Assembly: GCF_041295575.1 (NCBI RefSeq)
Contig: NZ_CP160452.1
Location: 1,116,001 to 1,180,000 of the forward strand
Length of the DNA stretch: 64,000 bases
DNA from: Sporosarcina pasteurii
GTDB lineage: Bacteria > Bacillota > Bacilli > Bacillales_A > Planococcaceae
Reading direction: 5' to 3'
Shown: piece after piece, positions 37,444 through 45,741 of the stretch
How positions within the stretch are numbered: the first letter of the stretch is position 1
How the letters are laid out: each line of letters opens with the position of its first letter
Made by a program: the position numbers and the translations under genes
The notes under the pieces: model-generated
Database searches by the model: none
The model's input: only the letters and a program-made list of their open reading frames with translations
Told to the model about the DNA's origin: nothing

Positions 37444-38724
37444 ATGTTATTAACTAAAGAAAAAAATGGTATGGAAATTATTGAAGAACGTGAGTCAGCA
37501 GTCAGAAGTTATAGCCGTAGTTTTCCAACAGTATTTGAGAAAGCGAAGGATCATTTGGTGTGGGATGTAGACGGTAAAGAGTATATCGATTTCTTCGCAG
37601 GTGCAGGTTCACTGAACTATGGCCATAATAATGAGAAGATGAAGACGAAAATCATGGACTATGTGATGAACGATGGCATCTCACATAGCCTGGATATGGG
37701 GACGGTTGCCCGGGCTGAATTTCTCGAGACATTTAACGAAGTTATTTTAAGGCCACGGAATTTAGATTATAAAGTGATGTTCCCAGGTCCAACTGGAACA
37801 AACACAGTCGAAAGTGCCTTAAAGATTGCAAGGAAGGTAACTGGACGTCAGAACATTATAAGCTTTACAAATGCTTTTCATGGTATGACGTTGGGTTCGC
37901 TATCTATCTCGGGAAATTCATCAATTCGTAACGGAGCCGGGGTCCCGCTGACAAACACGATTTCCATGCCGTATGATACTTTCTTTAAAAATGGCAATGC
38001 AATTGATTATCTTGAACAGTATTTGGAGGATACCGGAAGTGGGGTAGACCTGCCGGCGGCCATGATCCTAGAAACAGTTCAAGGGGAAGGCGGCATCAAC
38101 GCTGCAAGCTTTGAATGGTTACGAGGGATTGAAAAGTTATGCCGTCGTTATGATATTTTGCTCATTATCGATGATGTGCAAGCGGGGTGTGGTCGAACCG
38201 GCACGTTCTTTAGCTTTGAACCCGCAGGCATCCAACCTGATATCGTTTGCTTGTCTAAGTCAATTGGTGGGTATGGTTTGCCATTAGCCATCACGTTAAT
38301 TAAACCAGAACATGATATATGGGAGCCAGGCGAACATAATGGCACATTTCGTGGTAATAATATGGCAATCGTCGCTGCGACAGAAGCCTTATCTTACTGG
38401 AAAACAGACGACTTAGCGAAATCTGTTCAAAAGAAATCTAAGATTATAAAATTGCGTTTCGAGCAAATCGTTGAAGATTATCCAGAATTAAAAGCGACAA
38501 CACGTGGCCGAGGTTTTATGCAAGGCATCGCATGTGGAAAAGGAAAAGAGGCATATGCAACAAAAATTTGTGCGAAAGCTTTTGAAAAAGGGGTCATCAT
38601 GGAAACGTCAGGACCTAGCGGGGAAGTCGTGAAATTTCTAGGCGCGTTAACAATTGACGAAACGAGTTTAATCAAAGGCTTAGGTATTTTAGAAGAAGCA
38701 ATTGAAGAAGTCGTTCGTCAATAA
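37444..38724 (+). CDS. ectB: Diaminobutyrate-2-oxoglutarate transaminase
   Basis: 426 residues, class III PLP aminotransferase making L-2,4-diaminobutyrate from aspartate semialdehyde, the first step of ectoine synthesis. Signature parts are '[20 protein letters not shown]', '[14 protein letters not shown]', '[19 protein letters not shown]', '[19 protein letters not shown]' and the PLP lysine in '[13 protein letters not shown]'. GGAGG lies 12 nt before the ATG. Separated from ectC by a 159-bp structured spacer. Confidence 0.95.
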   Translation: MLLTKEKNGMEIIEERESAVRSYSRSFPTVFEKAKDHLVWDVDGKEYIDFFAGAGSLNYGHNNEKMKTKIMDYVMNDGISHSLDMGTVARAEFLETFNEVILRPRNLDYKVMFPGPTGTNTVESALKIARKVTGRQNIISFTNAFHGMTLGSLSISGNSSIRNGAGVPLTNTISMPYDTFFKNGNAIDYLEQYLEDTGSGVDLPAAMILETVQGEGGINAASFEWLRGIEKLCRRYDILLIIDDVQAGCGRTGTFFSFEPAGIQPDIVCLSKSIGGYGLPLAITLIKPEHDIWEPGEHNGTFRGNNMAIVAATEALSYWKTDDLAKSVQKKSKIIKLRFEQIVEDYPELKATTRGRGFMQGIACGKGKEAYATKICAKAFEKGVIMETSGPSGEVVKFLGALTIDETSLIKGLGILEEAIEEVVRQ

Positions 38725-38883
38725 GGATAGATGATGTGTGAATGGATTTTGTATCAACGTGTAGGTCGGATAAGTCAGGACACGTCCTGCTCGTGATAAG
38801 TTGCCTACCTCAAAACTTTAGGTGGGGGATAGGGAACCCCCACTCATTAAATTTTTTTAACTTACAAAGGGAGAGATGAAGAA
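38725..38883 (+). promoter_or_regulatory. Structured spacer between ectB and ectC, possible attenuator
   Basis: Holds CAGGACACGTCCTG (self-complementary) enclosed by GTAGG…CCTAC, then a GTGGGGG / CCCCCAC hairpin (38822-38843) followed after 9 nt by ATTTTTTTAA. It looks like a transcription attenuator or processing signal that sets ectC levels apart from ectAB. Confidence 0.5.
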
Positions 38884-39288
38884 ATGATCGTTCGAACGAT
38901 TGATGAAATCATAGGAACAGAAAATGAAGTGGAATCGGACACATGGACGAGTCGCCGTTTACTACTTGAAAAAGATGGCATGGGCTTTTCATTTCATGAA
39001 ACGATTATCTATGCAGGTACAGAAACGCATATCCACTATCAAAACCATTTAGAAGCGGTGTACTGTGTCGGTGGAGATGGAGAGATTGAAACGGTCTCGG
39101 ATGGAAAAGTGTATCCGATTCAAGACGGAACGATGTATGCATTGGATCAACATGATGAGCATTATCTCCGCGGGGGAAAAACGGATATGAGGCTAATTTG
39201 TACATTCAATCCACCGCTCGTCGGTACCGAAACACATGATGAAAATGGTGTGTACCCACTTCTTTCGAAACAACCTGTTGGAAAATAA
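38884..39288 (+). CDS. ectC: L-ectoine synthase
   Basis: 134 residues, cupin-fold enzyme that closes the ring of N-gamma-acetyl-diaminobutyrate to give ectoine, an osmoprotectant. Recognisable are '[20 protein letters not shown]', '[20 protein letters not shown]', '[14 protein letters not shown]' and '[22 protein letters not shown]', which contain the metal-binding Glu, Tyr and His. AAGGGAGAG precedes the ATG. No ectD hydroxylase gene follows, so the product would be ectoine rather than hydroxyectoine unless ectD is elsewhere. Confidence 0.95.
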   Translation: MIVRTIDEIIGTENEVESDTWTSRRLLLEKDGMGFSFHETIIYAGTETHIHYQNHLEAVYCVGGDGEIETVSDGKVYPIQDGTMYALDQHDEHYLRGGKTDMRLICTFNPPLVGTETHDENGVYPLLSKQPVGK

Positions 39289-39378
39289 GGTGAGTTTTGA
39301 TCAAATGTCCTATATTGTCATCATAGGTTGTACAGAGATTCCTTACGCTAATTGTCTGAGGGAACACTGGAATAAAAT

Positions 39379-39410
39379 AGCCTTTATTGTTAACAATAAA
39401 GGCTTTTTAT
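39379..39410 (+). terminator. Terminator of ectABC
   Basis: Perfect palindrome AGCCTTTATTGTT / AACAATAAAGGCT followed by TTTTATTT. Confidence 0.85.
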
Positions 39411-39483
39411 TTCTTGAATAAACGAGTTCCTTCTATTTATATAGTGCTGATGATCGCACTGGCACTGTAGGAATATATTACCG

Positions 39484-39512
39484 TTGAAAATAGCGCTCCT
39501 TTATTATAAGAT
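39484..39512 (+). promoter_or_regulatory. Promoter of non-coding RNA candidate copy 1
   Basis: TTGAAA (39484-39489), exactly 17 bp, TAAGAT (39507-39512). The expected start at about 39519 is where similarity to the second copy begins. Confidence 0.65.
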
Positions 39513-39515
39513 ACT

Positions 39516-39718
39516 AATACAAGCTGCATTGTTCGTATCATTATTAAGTTTTAACCTTTAAGCTGTAAAAGGGAGTTTTATGATTGAAACTGAAATGGCA
39601 AGCCTCGTTCTTTTAATTAACAACGAGGACAGACAGGCAAGTTTCTGCGAACACCCACTTTGAGGAGTGGTGGTTTAAAACTTTCTAGAGACGTACGGCA
39701 GAGGCGGCTGATACATAA
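39516..39718 (+). ncRNA. Structured non-coding RNA candidate R4, copy 1
   Basis: About 203 nt, roughly 90% identical by eye to 52459-52660. Predicted helices: closing stem AGCTGC (39522-39527) with GCGGCT (39704-39709), extended by TTG/CAG and CGTA/TACG; AAGTTTTAACC with GGTTTAAAACTT; GAAACT with AGTTTC; CCTCGTT with AACGAGG; CCCACT-type hairpin with AGTGGTG. Differences from copy 2 keep pairing (CCTCGTT to CCTTGTT, AGTTTC to GGTTTC). No reading frame is conserved. Its own promoter lies directly upstream. Downstream, CATCCTCCGAAA looks like the left arm of copy 2's terminator without a right arm. Not recognised as tmRNA, SRP, RNase P or 6S RNA. Confidence 0.7.
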
Positions 39719-39865
39719 TTCATAATAAATATGCTAACTATATATAAGCATCCTCCGAAACTCACACAAATGGTCCGTTATGCAATTGAACATTGATGGC
39801 GGACAATCCATTTCATAATTATAAATAAGTGCGAAAATCACCAACGTTAATTATTCAAAAATATA

Positions 39866-39984
39866 CCCCCCTTCAAACTTTTGGCAAAAAAAGTTCGAAG
39901 GGGGGATTTGCATTTGCACTAAAAAGTATTATGATTCGTAATGAAGAAATGAAAGAATATACATTGAATTCTACGAATATACGT
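39866..39984 (+). repeat. Repeat R3 copy 2: hairpin plus conserved downstream tract
   Basis: Hairpin CCCCCCTTCAAACTT / AAGTTCGAAGGGGGG (39866-39905, one mismatch), then TTTGCATTT, AAAAGTAT, GAAAGAATATACA and TTGAATTCTA, as at 30748-30841. It may terminate leftover transcription from ncRNA copy 1. Confidence 0.65.
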
Positions 39985-39999
39985 GATGAGATAGTTAAA

Positions 40000-40545
40000 C
40001 TACTTCCATATATCCATATATTTTTTTTTGTATTTTTTATCGTCAACCGTTTCAATTAAATCCAGGGCCGTTTGTTTTATATACTCATCATTGAAGCTGT
40101 CATATAGATTTTTCATGTTTTGAATAATGTCATTACGAATTAAGGTGAAATTCTTTTCATCTACACATTTTTTAAAGCGTTCAACCAAAGCCTTCATAAC
40201 CATTTCTTGTTGGGCTGTCCCTGCGATTCCGACTTTCCATATAGATTGTAGACTATGTCTAGCCGTAACAAACTTTTCATCTTTAGTTACCTCCCACAAT
40301 TTAGGGAAATCTTTCATCATTCTCATCTCTGGGTCGCTTTTGGCAAGATTGGCTAAATATTGTGCCGCACGAGATCGTTGATGGTTATCTTTATGAGTTA
40401 AGTCCTCTATTAGTTGATTCCACACCTCGTAAGCCCAATCAACTTGTTTATCAGTTGCATTTAAAATACTTTGATAGGCTTCATAACGCTCATCTTTATC
40501 GCCCGATTTTGATTTTTCAAATGCCAATTTTATTTGATTATCCAT
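40000..40545 (-). CDS. HEAT/ARM-repeat-like protein
   Basis: 181 residues, almost all helical, with repeated amphipathic helix pairs such as 'IEDLTHKDNHQRSRAAQYLANLAKSDPE' and 'RHSLQSIWKVG', as in HEAT or armadillo-type scaffolds. No signal or membrane segment. AAGGTGGAG precedes the ATG. It stands alone on the minus strand. I do not recognise a specific family; a protein-binding role is only inferred from the fold. Confidence 0.75.
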   Translation of the reverse strand: MDNQIKLAFEKSKSGDKDERYEAYQSILNATDKQVDWAYEVWNQLIEDLTHKDNHQRSRAAQYLANLAKSDPEMRMMKDFPKLWEVTKDEKFVTARHSLQSIWKVGIAGTAQQEMVMKALVERFKKCVDEKNFTLIRNDIIQNMKNLYDSFNDEYIKQTALDLIETVDDKKYKKKYMDIWK

Positions 40546-41019
40546 TTTTTCTCCACCTTATTTCATGTTATAACGCTGACAAGTAGTCATTTAATTATTA
40601 TTCTAACCAAAATAATAACATACACCATTTGCAAAATAACCATTACTGGTATAAGTCTTTTATCCTAATTGAACTAACCTGCACAGTTACCTCAATCACA
40701 TATCCTCATTCTAACATTTAATCATATTCAATACACATGAATAAGGATAGCCTTTATCAAATGGATTGAACGGATGGCTGTTTTCGTGAGGGGAATTGGA
40801 TAACTCATACAATAAATCGGTTGAATAGGAACAGAATGATGACCCTGGTACTCCTGTATTTTATCAGCAGGAGTGAAGTATCTTAAATCAACCATACTTT
40901 ATATTAATCGATATGTAGCAAATTATTAAACTTTCAGTTACAATACTTGGTAGTAGGAATTTTTTTAAAATTAAACCCTACTTATTCAATGTGTTTAATT
41001 TACTTTAGGGGGAAATGAA
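40546..41019. other. Intergenic region between HEAT-type gene and binding-protein gene
   Basis: 470 bp, AT-rich, without a gene. It contains a perfect 7-bp inverted repeat ACTCCTG / CAGGAGT around TATTTTATCAG at 40850-40874, which could be an operator or leader hairpin for the lipoprotein gene. No confident promoter hexamers were found. Confidence 0.4.
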
Positions 41020-42615
41020 ATGAGGAAGAGAATTTTATTTAGTTTTTTAGTAAGCCTTCTAGCAGTAATAATAGTGGCTTGCAGTAATTCATCTGAAGAG
41101 AATGAGAGCAATTCAACAGGTGAGCAAAGTGACGAAAACACATCGGAGGCAAGTGATTTAACCATTATGCTTGGCTCTGATCCAAATTCACTCGATCCAC
41201 ACGGCGCTAATGATGGCATATCTTTATATGTCATGAGTACGATGTATGACAAACTTGTTTATTTGGATAAAGATTTAACAATCACACCTGGACTTGCGGA
41301 AAGCTTAGAACAAATTAGTGATACGGTTTGGGAAGCAAAAATTCGTGAAGGTGTAGAATTTCATGATGGGTCTAAGCTTGATGCTGAAGTTGTGAAAGCG
41401 AACTTGGACCGGGTAAGAGATCCAGAAATTGCTTCACCTCTTAGCTTTTTGTACGACATGATTGAAGAAGTAGAAGTGATTGACTCCTATACGGTGCATA
41501 TTAAAACGGCATATCCATTTGCATCTCTCCCTGCACATTTGGCGCATCCGGGAGGCAGCATGATTAGTAAAAAATCGATTGATGCGGATAATGAAGCCGT
41601 TAAAAATGGTGCACTACCTTTTGCAACGGTAAATGAGGCACCGGTCGGGACAGGCCCTTTTAAATTTGAATCACGTGAGCATGGCGTTGCAATTAAAGTT
41701 GTCAAAAATGAAAAATATTGGGATACAGAAAAAGCGAAATCAGCGTCCATCACATTTAAAACAATTCCTGAGGACTTTACAAGAATCGCAGAGTTAGAAA
41801 CAGGCGGAGCGGATTTAATCTATCCTATAAGTCCTGTAGATGTTGCGCGAATTGACGCATCAGATTCAGCTCATGTTCAACAATCAAAAAGTTCTAACCT
41901 AACATATTTAGGTTTTAATACAGAAGTTGAGCCGTTTAATCAGAAAGAAGTGCGTCAAGCGATATCGATGGCAATTAATAAAGATAATTTAATTGATGGA
42001 ATATTGGAAGGTAGAGCTTTACCTGCTATTGGTCCAATCGCTCCGACAGTTTTTGGATATTCAGACTCGATTGATACACTTGGCTATGACGTGGAAAAAG
42101 CAAAAGAATTAATGAAAGAAGCCGGTTATGAAGATGGATTTAAAACTACATTGTTAACGTATGAAACGAGCGCAAATGCTGATTTAGCAATATTTTTACA
42201 GGCAGAGCTAAAAAACATTGGCATTGAAGTAGACATCGAAACTGTGGAAACGGGCGCCTATTTGGATGCGACTGGTGAAGGTAATTCAGAAATGTTTATC
42301 GGTGCATGGGGAACAGTTACGTTAGATGCAGATTATGGGTTATATCCGATGTTCCACTCCTCGAATGCAGGTTACTCAGGCAACCGGTCGTTTTTAAAAA
42401 ATGATGCTATAGATAAAGTGCTTCAAGCAGCGAGAGAAGAAGGCGATGAACAGAAGAGGCTAGAACTCTATGAAGAAGCACAAAATTTATTAGCTGAAGA
42501 AGCGCCAGTTGCTTATTTGTATCACTCCGAATTATTAGCAGGATTGAATAATGAGGTAGAAGATTTTTGGCAATATCCGAGTAGTATTTTTTTCTTGCGA
42601 GACATGCATAAATAA
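41020..42615 (+). CDS. Peptide/nickel-type ABC transporter substrate-binding lipoprotein (SBP family 5)
   Basis: 531 residues. Lipoprotein signal ending in 'VAC' with the lipidated Cys at residue 21, a Ser/Glu-rich linker (22-47), then an OppA/DppA/GsiB-type binding fold: 'GSDPNSLDPHGANDGISLYVMSTMYDKLVY', 'TVWEAKIREGVEFHDGSKLDAEVVKANLDRV', 'PVGTGPFKFE', 'DLIYPISPVDVARI', 'NLTYLGFNTEVEPFNQKEVRQAISMAINKD'. It would bind a short peptide or a similar ligand such as glutathione. GGGGG precedes the ATG. Permease and ATPase genes that normally follow are missing; instead repeat R1 and a group II intron lie downstream. Confidence 0.9.
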   Translation: MRKRILFSFLVSLLAVIIVACSNSSEENESNSTGEQSDENTSEASDLTIMLGSDPNSLDPHGANDGISLYVMSTMYDKLVYLDKDLTITPGLAESLEQISDTVWEAKIREGVEFHDGSKLDAEVVKANLDRVRDPEIASPLSFLYDMIEEVEVIDSYTVHIKTAYPFASLPAHLAHPGGSMISKKSIDADNEAVKNGALPFATVNEAPVGTGPFKFESREHGVAIKVVKNEKYWDTEKAKSASITFKTIPEDFTRIAELETGGADLIYPISPVDVARIDASDSAHVQQSKSSNLTYLGFNTEVEPFNQKEVRQAISMAINKDNLIDGILEGRALPAIGPIAPTVFGYSDSIDTLGYDVEKAKELMKEAGYEDGFKTTLLTYETSANADLAIFLQAELKNIGIEVDIETVETGAYLDATGEGNSEMFIGAWGTVTLDADYGLYPMFHSSNAGYSGNRSFLKNDAIDKVLQAAREEGDEQKRLELYEEAQNLLAEEAPVAYLYHSELLAGLNNEVEDFWQYPSSIFFLRDMHK

Positions 42616-42623
42616 AGGTGTCA

Positions 42624-42695
42624 AAATTATAGAGAGGAATTCCTACAAACGTTAATACATTCAACTTCTTTTCAAAGGAGTGTGCAATTGATAGC
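42624..42695 (-). repeat. Dispersed repeat R1, copy C tail half
   Basis: On the minus strand reads CAATTGCACACTCC, then TGTATTAACGTTTGTAGGAA and TTCCTCTCTATAA, matching the tail of copy B. The head half is at 45308-45340, on the other side of the group II intron. Confidence 0.7.
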
Positions 42696-42696
42696 A

Positions 42697-45162
42697 ATAG
42701 GTAAGGCTTTGAAATTATCTCTACCTTTTCCCCTGCTCCACACCGTACGTGAGACTTTCACCTCATACGGCGTTCCATCTTAATCTGATTAGATAATTTC
42801 AGTTAAATTACACTTCTTACGATATTTATTTAGTTTCTCAAGCTGTTTTCCGTTCAACTTCAGTATTTGCATATATCGTTCAATCGTTTTATCGGTTACC
42901 GCATGAATCAACTTGTGAACCGTTCGGTTCACTATTACTAGGTTTCTATATTCATCCGTCCCGCCTAATGACTTTGGCAGTATATGGTGGCAGTGCACAT
43001 CATAGCTATAAATGAATTCTCCAGTGATTGCACAGATTCCCTTCTGCATTGAATACCTTGAAAGCCTATTATCCGTATATTCTACAGTTTGTCCTCCATG
43101 TGTATTCATAAGCATTAGTTGCAGTTCCAGAGCTATACTCCCTTTAATTATTTGTTTATCATTTCGACCTTCTGATGTGTAATTACAGATACTTTGCTTA
43201 AAGTTTCTATTATCCAAAGTTCTGACATCCGCAATAGGATGCAGATGTACACCCAGTACTTCAAAGGTTTTATAGTTGTTTTTGTTAAATAATTTATAAG
43301 TTTCTGATGGTTTTCTTGGAACACCATACTTACCAATAGATTTCAAACGATTGTACAAGGTGCGGAATAGGCGATAGGCAATTTTAGCGAAGTCAATGCT
43401 AACATGCGTTGCTGATTTATAATAATTCTTAATCCCCATTACGTAGCTGTTATAATGGTTAACCGATTTTACGCTAGTGTCTTTCTGTATGGTCTTGATT
43501 AGCTCCCTAGCCTTATTTACTATTTCGTTTTTCTTGTTGGGGGCTACGTGCGTTATTGCTACATACTTTTTCTTCTTTCTTTTCGCTTCTAGCGTGAAAC
43601 CAAGAAATTCAGATTTATTTTTCCTAAGGTTTGTAATCTTAGATTTCTCAGGCGAAATTTCCAGGTCTAAATTGTTTTTCAGATACTTTTTGACTCCATG
43701 ATAAATTTTATAAGCTGATTTGTGATTCCTTGCGAATATCTTAAAGTCGTCTGCATAACGGACAATGAACATTTCTTTTAGATTCGTTTTCTTGAGCGAT
43801 CTATATTTACATCCATTGTCACTATACTTGTGATTCGTGTTCAATGATTCCCATTGGTTTGATATCCAGTGGTCCAAATCATTCAGTACCACGTTCGATA
43901 AAAGGGGCGACAATATCCCACCTTGCGGTGTGCCTTTTGTTGGAACCCCTGTTATTTCAATAGGTGCTTTCAACATTTTATTTATTACCGCTAACACTCT
44001 TCTATCCTTTATCCCCATATTGTATAATTGTTTCATCAGCTTATTGTGATTGACATTATCAAAAAATCCTTTTATATCTATATCTACAACATAGTGCAGA
44101 CCATTCCTGTTGATTAAATGTTGGCAACGAGCCATTGCATGTTTTGTAGCTCTATTTGGTCTAAAGCCATAAGAATGATTGTAGAATTTCGCTTCGCAGA
44201 TAGGCTCTAGGATTTGCTTTAACATTTGTTGTATCAACCTGTCGCGCATCGTCGGAATTCCCAGAGGTCTTGTTTTACCATTCGGTTTTGGTATCTCGAC
44301 TCTCCTCACACCATTTGGTTCATAGTTGTCTAGGCAGTTCACGATTTCGTTGACTAAACTATCTTCAGACTCTATCTTGAAATCAGCTATCGTTTTTCCG
44401 TCAACACCAGCAGTTTTGGAACCGGTATTGCTTTTAATGTTCCTATACGCAAGTAAGATGTTATGTTTTTCAGTAATTTTTCCATATAAGTCGTATCCCT
44501 CTAGCCCGTTATTCTTACTTCTTTCATAGAGTTCATCCAACTTGGTTTGCATATTGTAGTATTCATTATGACGTAATTGTGTACTCACCGATGGATTGCT
44601 TCCCTTTCCTTTCGAAAAGTCCCATCATCCTACACGACCTTGTGAGTTGCATTTAAGTTGTAATTATTTTCGAGAATTAAGACTTGGGGCTATCTCTCCG
44701 CAGTTTATTATCACTGTTTCATAAATACTGTGCCCCTACTCTCACAAGAATAAAGTCATTTCGGTTGGTTTTTAACCTTATAAACATCGACCCGATTATA
44801 GTCGTTTTTGTGGTCGTTTCTTGCTTTCCACGTTCCAATTAACCTAGCTGTGCATATATCTTTAGGTGGTTGCTCTGAGCCTGTGAAGTTATAGATTCAT
44901 CGTTACCTATTCCGAATTTCATAACGCCAGTCTTACTTTTCGGTACTTCACCCCACGGAGTGGGCTACATCTTTCGCGTGTAGTGACAATCTAGACCCTT
45001 TAATCCACAACTTTGTCAGTTCTTATAGAACATTCTCACCATTGATATTTTATAGCATCCCGACCTATCTATATCCTTGTCATTATAGTGGCTTGATTTA
45101 GGTTATATTCAGTCGACTTCACCTGGCTTCGTACGATTCAGAACTATATTTCTTAGTCGCAC
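42697..45162 (-). mobile_element. Group II intron with LtrA-type protein
   Basis: A self-splicing retroelement read on the minus strand. The 5' end is set at GTGCGAC (45162) and is followed by ~570 nt of domain I-III RNA before the protein gene in domain IV. Domain V is visible at about 42735-42775: CGCCGTATGAGG, GAAA tetraloop region, TCTCACGTACGG. Domain VI follows, and I place the 3' end at CCTAT (42697). Domain I features such as CGAAGCC and TGTAGCCCACTCCGTGGG are present. Size (2466 bp) is normal for bacterial introns. Boundaries are predicted, not proven; I could not confirm EBS/IBS pairing. Confidence 0.8.
42789..44588 (-). CDS. ltrA: Group II intron reverse transcriptase/maturase/endonuclease
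   Basis: 599 residues, apparently complete. Reverse transcriptase motifs run from 'GKTRPLGIPTMRDRLIQQMLKQIL' through 'YGFRPNRATKHAM', 'VDIDIKGFFDNVNH', 'GTPQGGILSPLLSNVVLNDLDHW' to the catalytic 'VRYADDF' (near residue 275). A maturase X domain follows, and a C-terminal HNH endonuclease ('CAITGEFIYSYDVHCHHILPKSLGG…LVIVNRTVHKLIHA'). It binds the intron RNA, assists splicing and drives retrohoming. GTG start; the purine-rich site is a rather distant GGAAAGGGAAG. All catalytic residues I can check are intact, so the intron may be active. Confidence 0.92.
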   Translation of the reverse strand: MSTQLRHNEYYNMQTKLDELYERSKNNGLEGYDLYGKITEKHNILLAYRNIKSNTGSKTAGVDGKTIADFKIESEDSLVNEIVNCLDNYEPNGVRRVEIPKPNGKTRPLGIPTMRDRLIQQMLKQILEPICEAKFYNHSYGFRPNRATKHAMARCQHLINRNGLHYVVDIDIKGFFDNVNHNKLMKQLYNMGIKDRRVLAVINKMLKAPIEITGVPTKGTPQGGILSPLLSNVVLNDLDHWISNQWESLNTNHKYSDNGCKYRSLKKTNLKEMFIVRYADDFKIFARNHKSAYKIYHGVKKYLKNNLDLEISPEKSKITNLRKNKSEFLGFTLEAKRKKKKYVAITHVAPNKKNEIVNKARELIKTIQKDTSVKSVNHYNSYVMGIKNYYKSATHVSIDFAKIAYRLFRTLYNRLKSIGKYGVPRKPSETYKLFNKNNYKTFEVLGVHLHPIADVRTLDNRNFKQSICNYTSEGRNDKQIIKGSIALELQLMLMNTHGGQTVEYTDNRLSRYSMQKGICAITGEFIYSYDVHCHHILPKSLGGTDEYRNLVIVNRTVHKLIHAVTDKTIERYMQILKLNGKQLEKLNKYRKKCNLTEII

Positions 45163-45307
45163 GCAGGAGTATTAGACAGTTCGTTTCGGCTCAACATGAC
45201 GGCTTTCATTCCGAACTACAGTTAATTAGTTATATTTCTTTTGGTTCAAGAAATCTCGCATTTCATGCCGTAGGCATTTATAGCGAAACGTGTCGCGCTA
45301 GCGCATT
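45163..45307. other. Unexplained 145-bp segment between intron 5' end and repeat R1
   Basis: Contains the palindrome GCGCTAGCGC and a TGCCTACGGCA hairpin on the minus strand. It is absent from the uninterrupted R1 copy B. It could be 5' exon, part of a larger insertion, or intron RNA if the true 5' end is further out. Confidence 0.4.
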
Positions 45308-45340
45308 ATCTGAATAGTTTTTCGTGCAGGAACCCCTCAC
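45308..45340 (-). repeat. Dispersed repeat R1, copy C head half
   Basis: Minus strand GTGAGGGGTTCCTGCACG then AAAAACTATTCAGAT, matching the head of copies A and B. It is joined on its outer side to a piece of the ykvI-like gene. Confidence 0.65.
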
Positions 45341-45341
45341 C

Positions 45342-45407
45342 AATCGATGCGATTATTTTCGCATGGATTATGAAGAAAAGAGTGCCGGAAAAGTTTGAAA
45401 TACAGAG
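45342..45407 (+). pseudogene. Duplicated 3' fragment of the YkvI-like permease gene
   Basis: Matches 35957-36021 (the last ~18 codons, stop and a few bases) with a handful of differences. It begins AATCGATGCGATTATT where the original has AATCGCCGCGATTATT. It is followed by a good terminator at 45413. Not a gene by itself. Confidence 0.85.
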
Positions 45408-45412
45408 ATACG

Positions 45413-45448
45413 AAAAGGCACCCTATGGAAATCGATAGGGTGCTTTTT
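45413..45448 (+). terminator. Terminator after the ykvI fragment
   Basis: Perfect stem GCACCCTAT / ATAGGGTGC flanked by AAAAG and CTTTTTG; works in both directions. Confidence 0.75.
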
Positions 45449-45469
45449 GTTGTTTCGTTTGGGAACAGA

Positions 45470-45615
45470 TGGGGGAATGTCCGTCCCCGCTCCAGTGATG
45501 TCCTCTCCCCGATCGCGGATCTTCGCTGAATTTTACGATGTCCTCTTAACTGTTCATGTTGTTCGCCCTCGGTCCAAGGACATCCTCTCCTGAGTCGGGA
45601 ATGTCCTATCCAGCT
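45470..45615. repeat. Imperfect tandem repeat R5 with GATGTCCTCT units
   Basis: Five irregular units of about 20-45 bp, each starting (G)AATGTCC, GATGTCCTCT or the inverted GGACATCCTCT, separated by GC-richer spacers such as CCCCGATCGCGG. No reading frame is kept. GC content is clearly above the flanks. Confidence 0.5.
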
Positions 45616-45741
45616 ACCGAAAAATGGTGTGTTTACTAGATTTTTATCGGTGGAATTGGCCAGCACACCGTTAGAAGAAAAGGATAAAGCTTATTAATGA
45701 ATCTTAATTTCAAAAAAATAAGAATAAACCGCAATTTACTA

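Noticed and set aside
39516-39718. Interpretation of the R4 repeat as 6S RNA
   Set aside because: Length fits, but 6S RNA is a long hairpin with one central bubble; this sequence pairs as a closed multibranched structure with three inner hairpins.
39829-40059. Plus-strand frame of 76 codons over the end of the HEAT-type gene
   Set aside because: It spans the R3 hairpin, has no ribosome binding site, and overlaps a better-supported gene on the other strand.
45163-45310. Placing the group II intron 5' end at about 45308
   Set aside because: No GTGCG start occurs there and domain I would be about 145 nt too long; GTGCGAC at 45162 gives normal spacing to the protein gene. Splicing data could change this.
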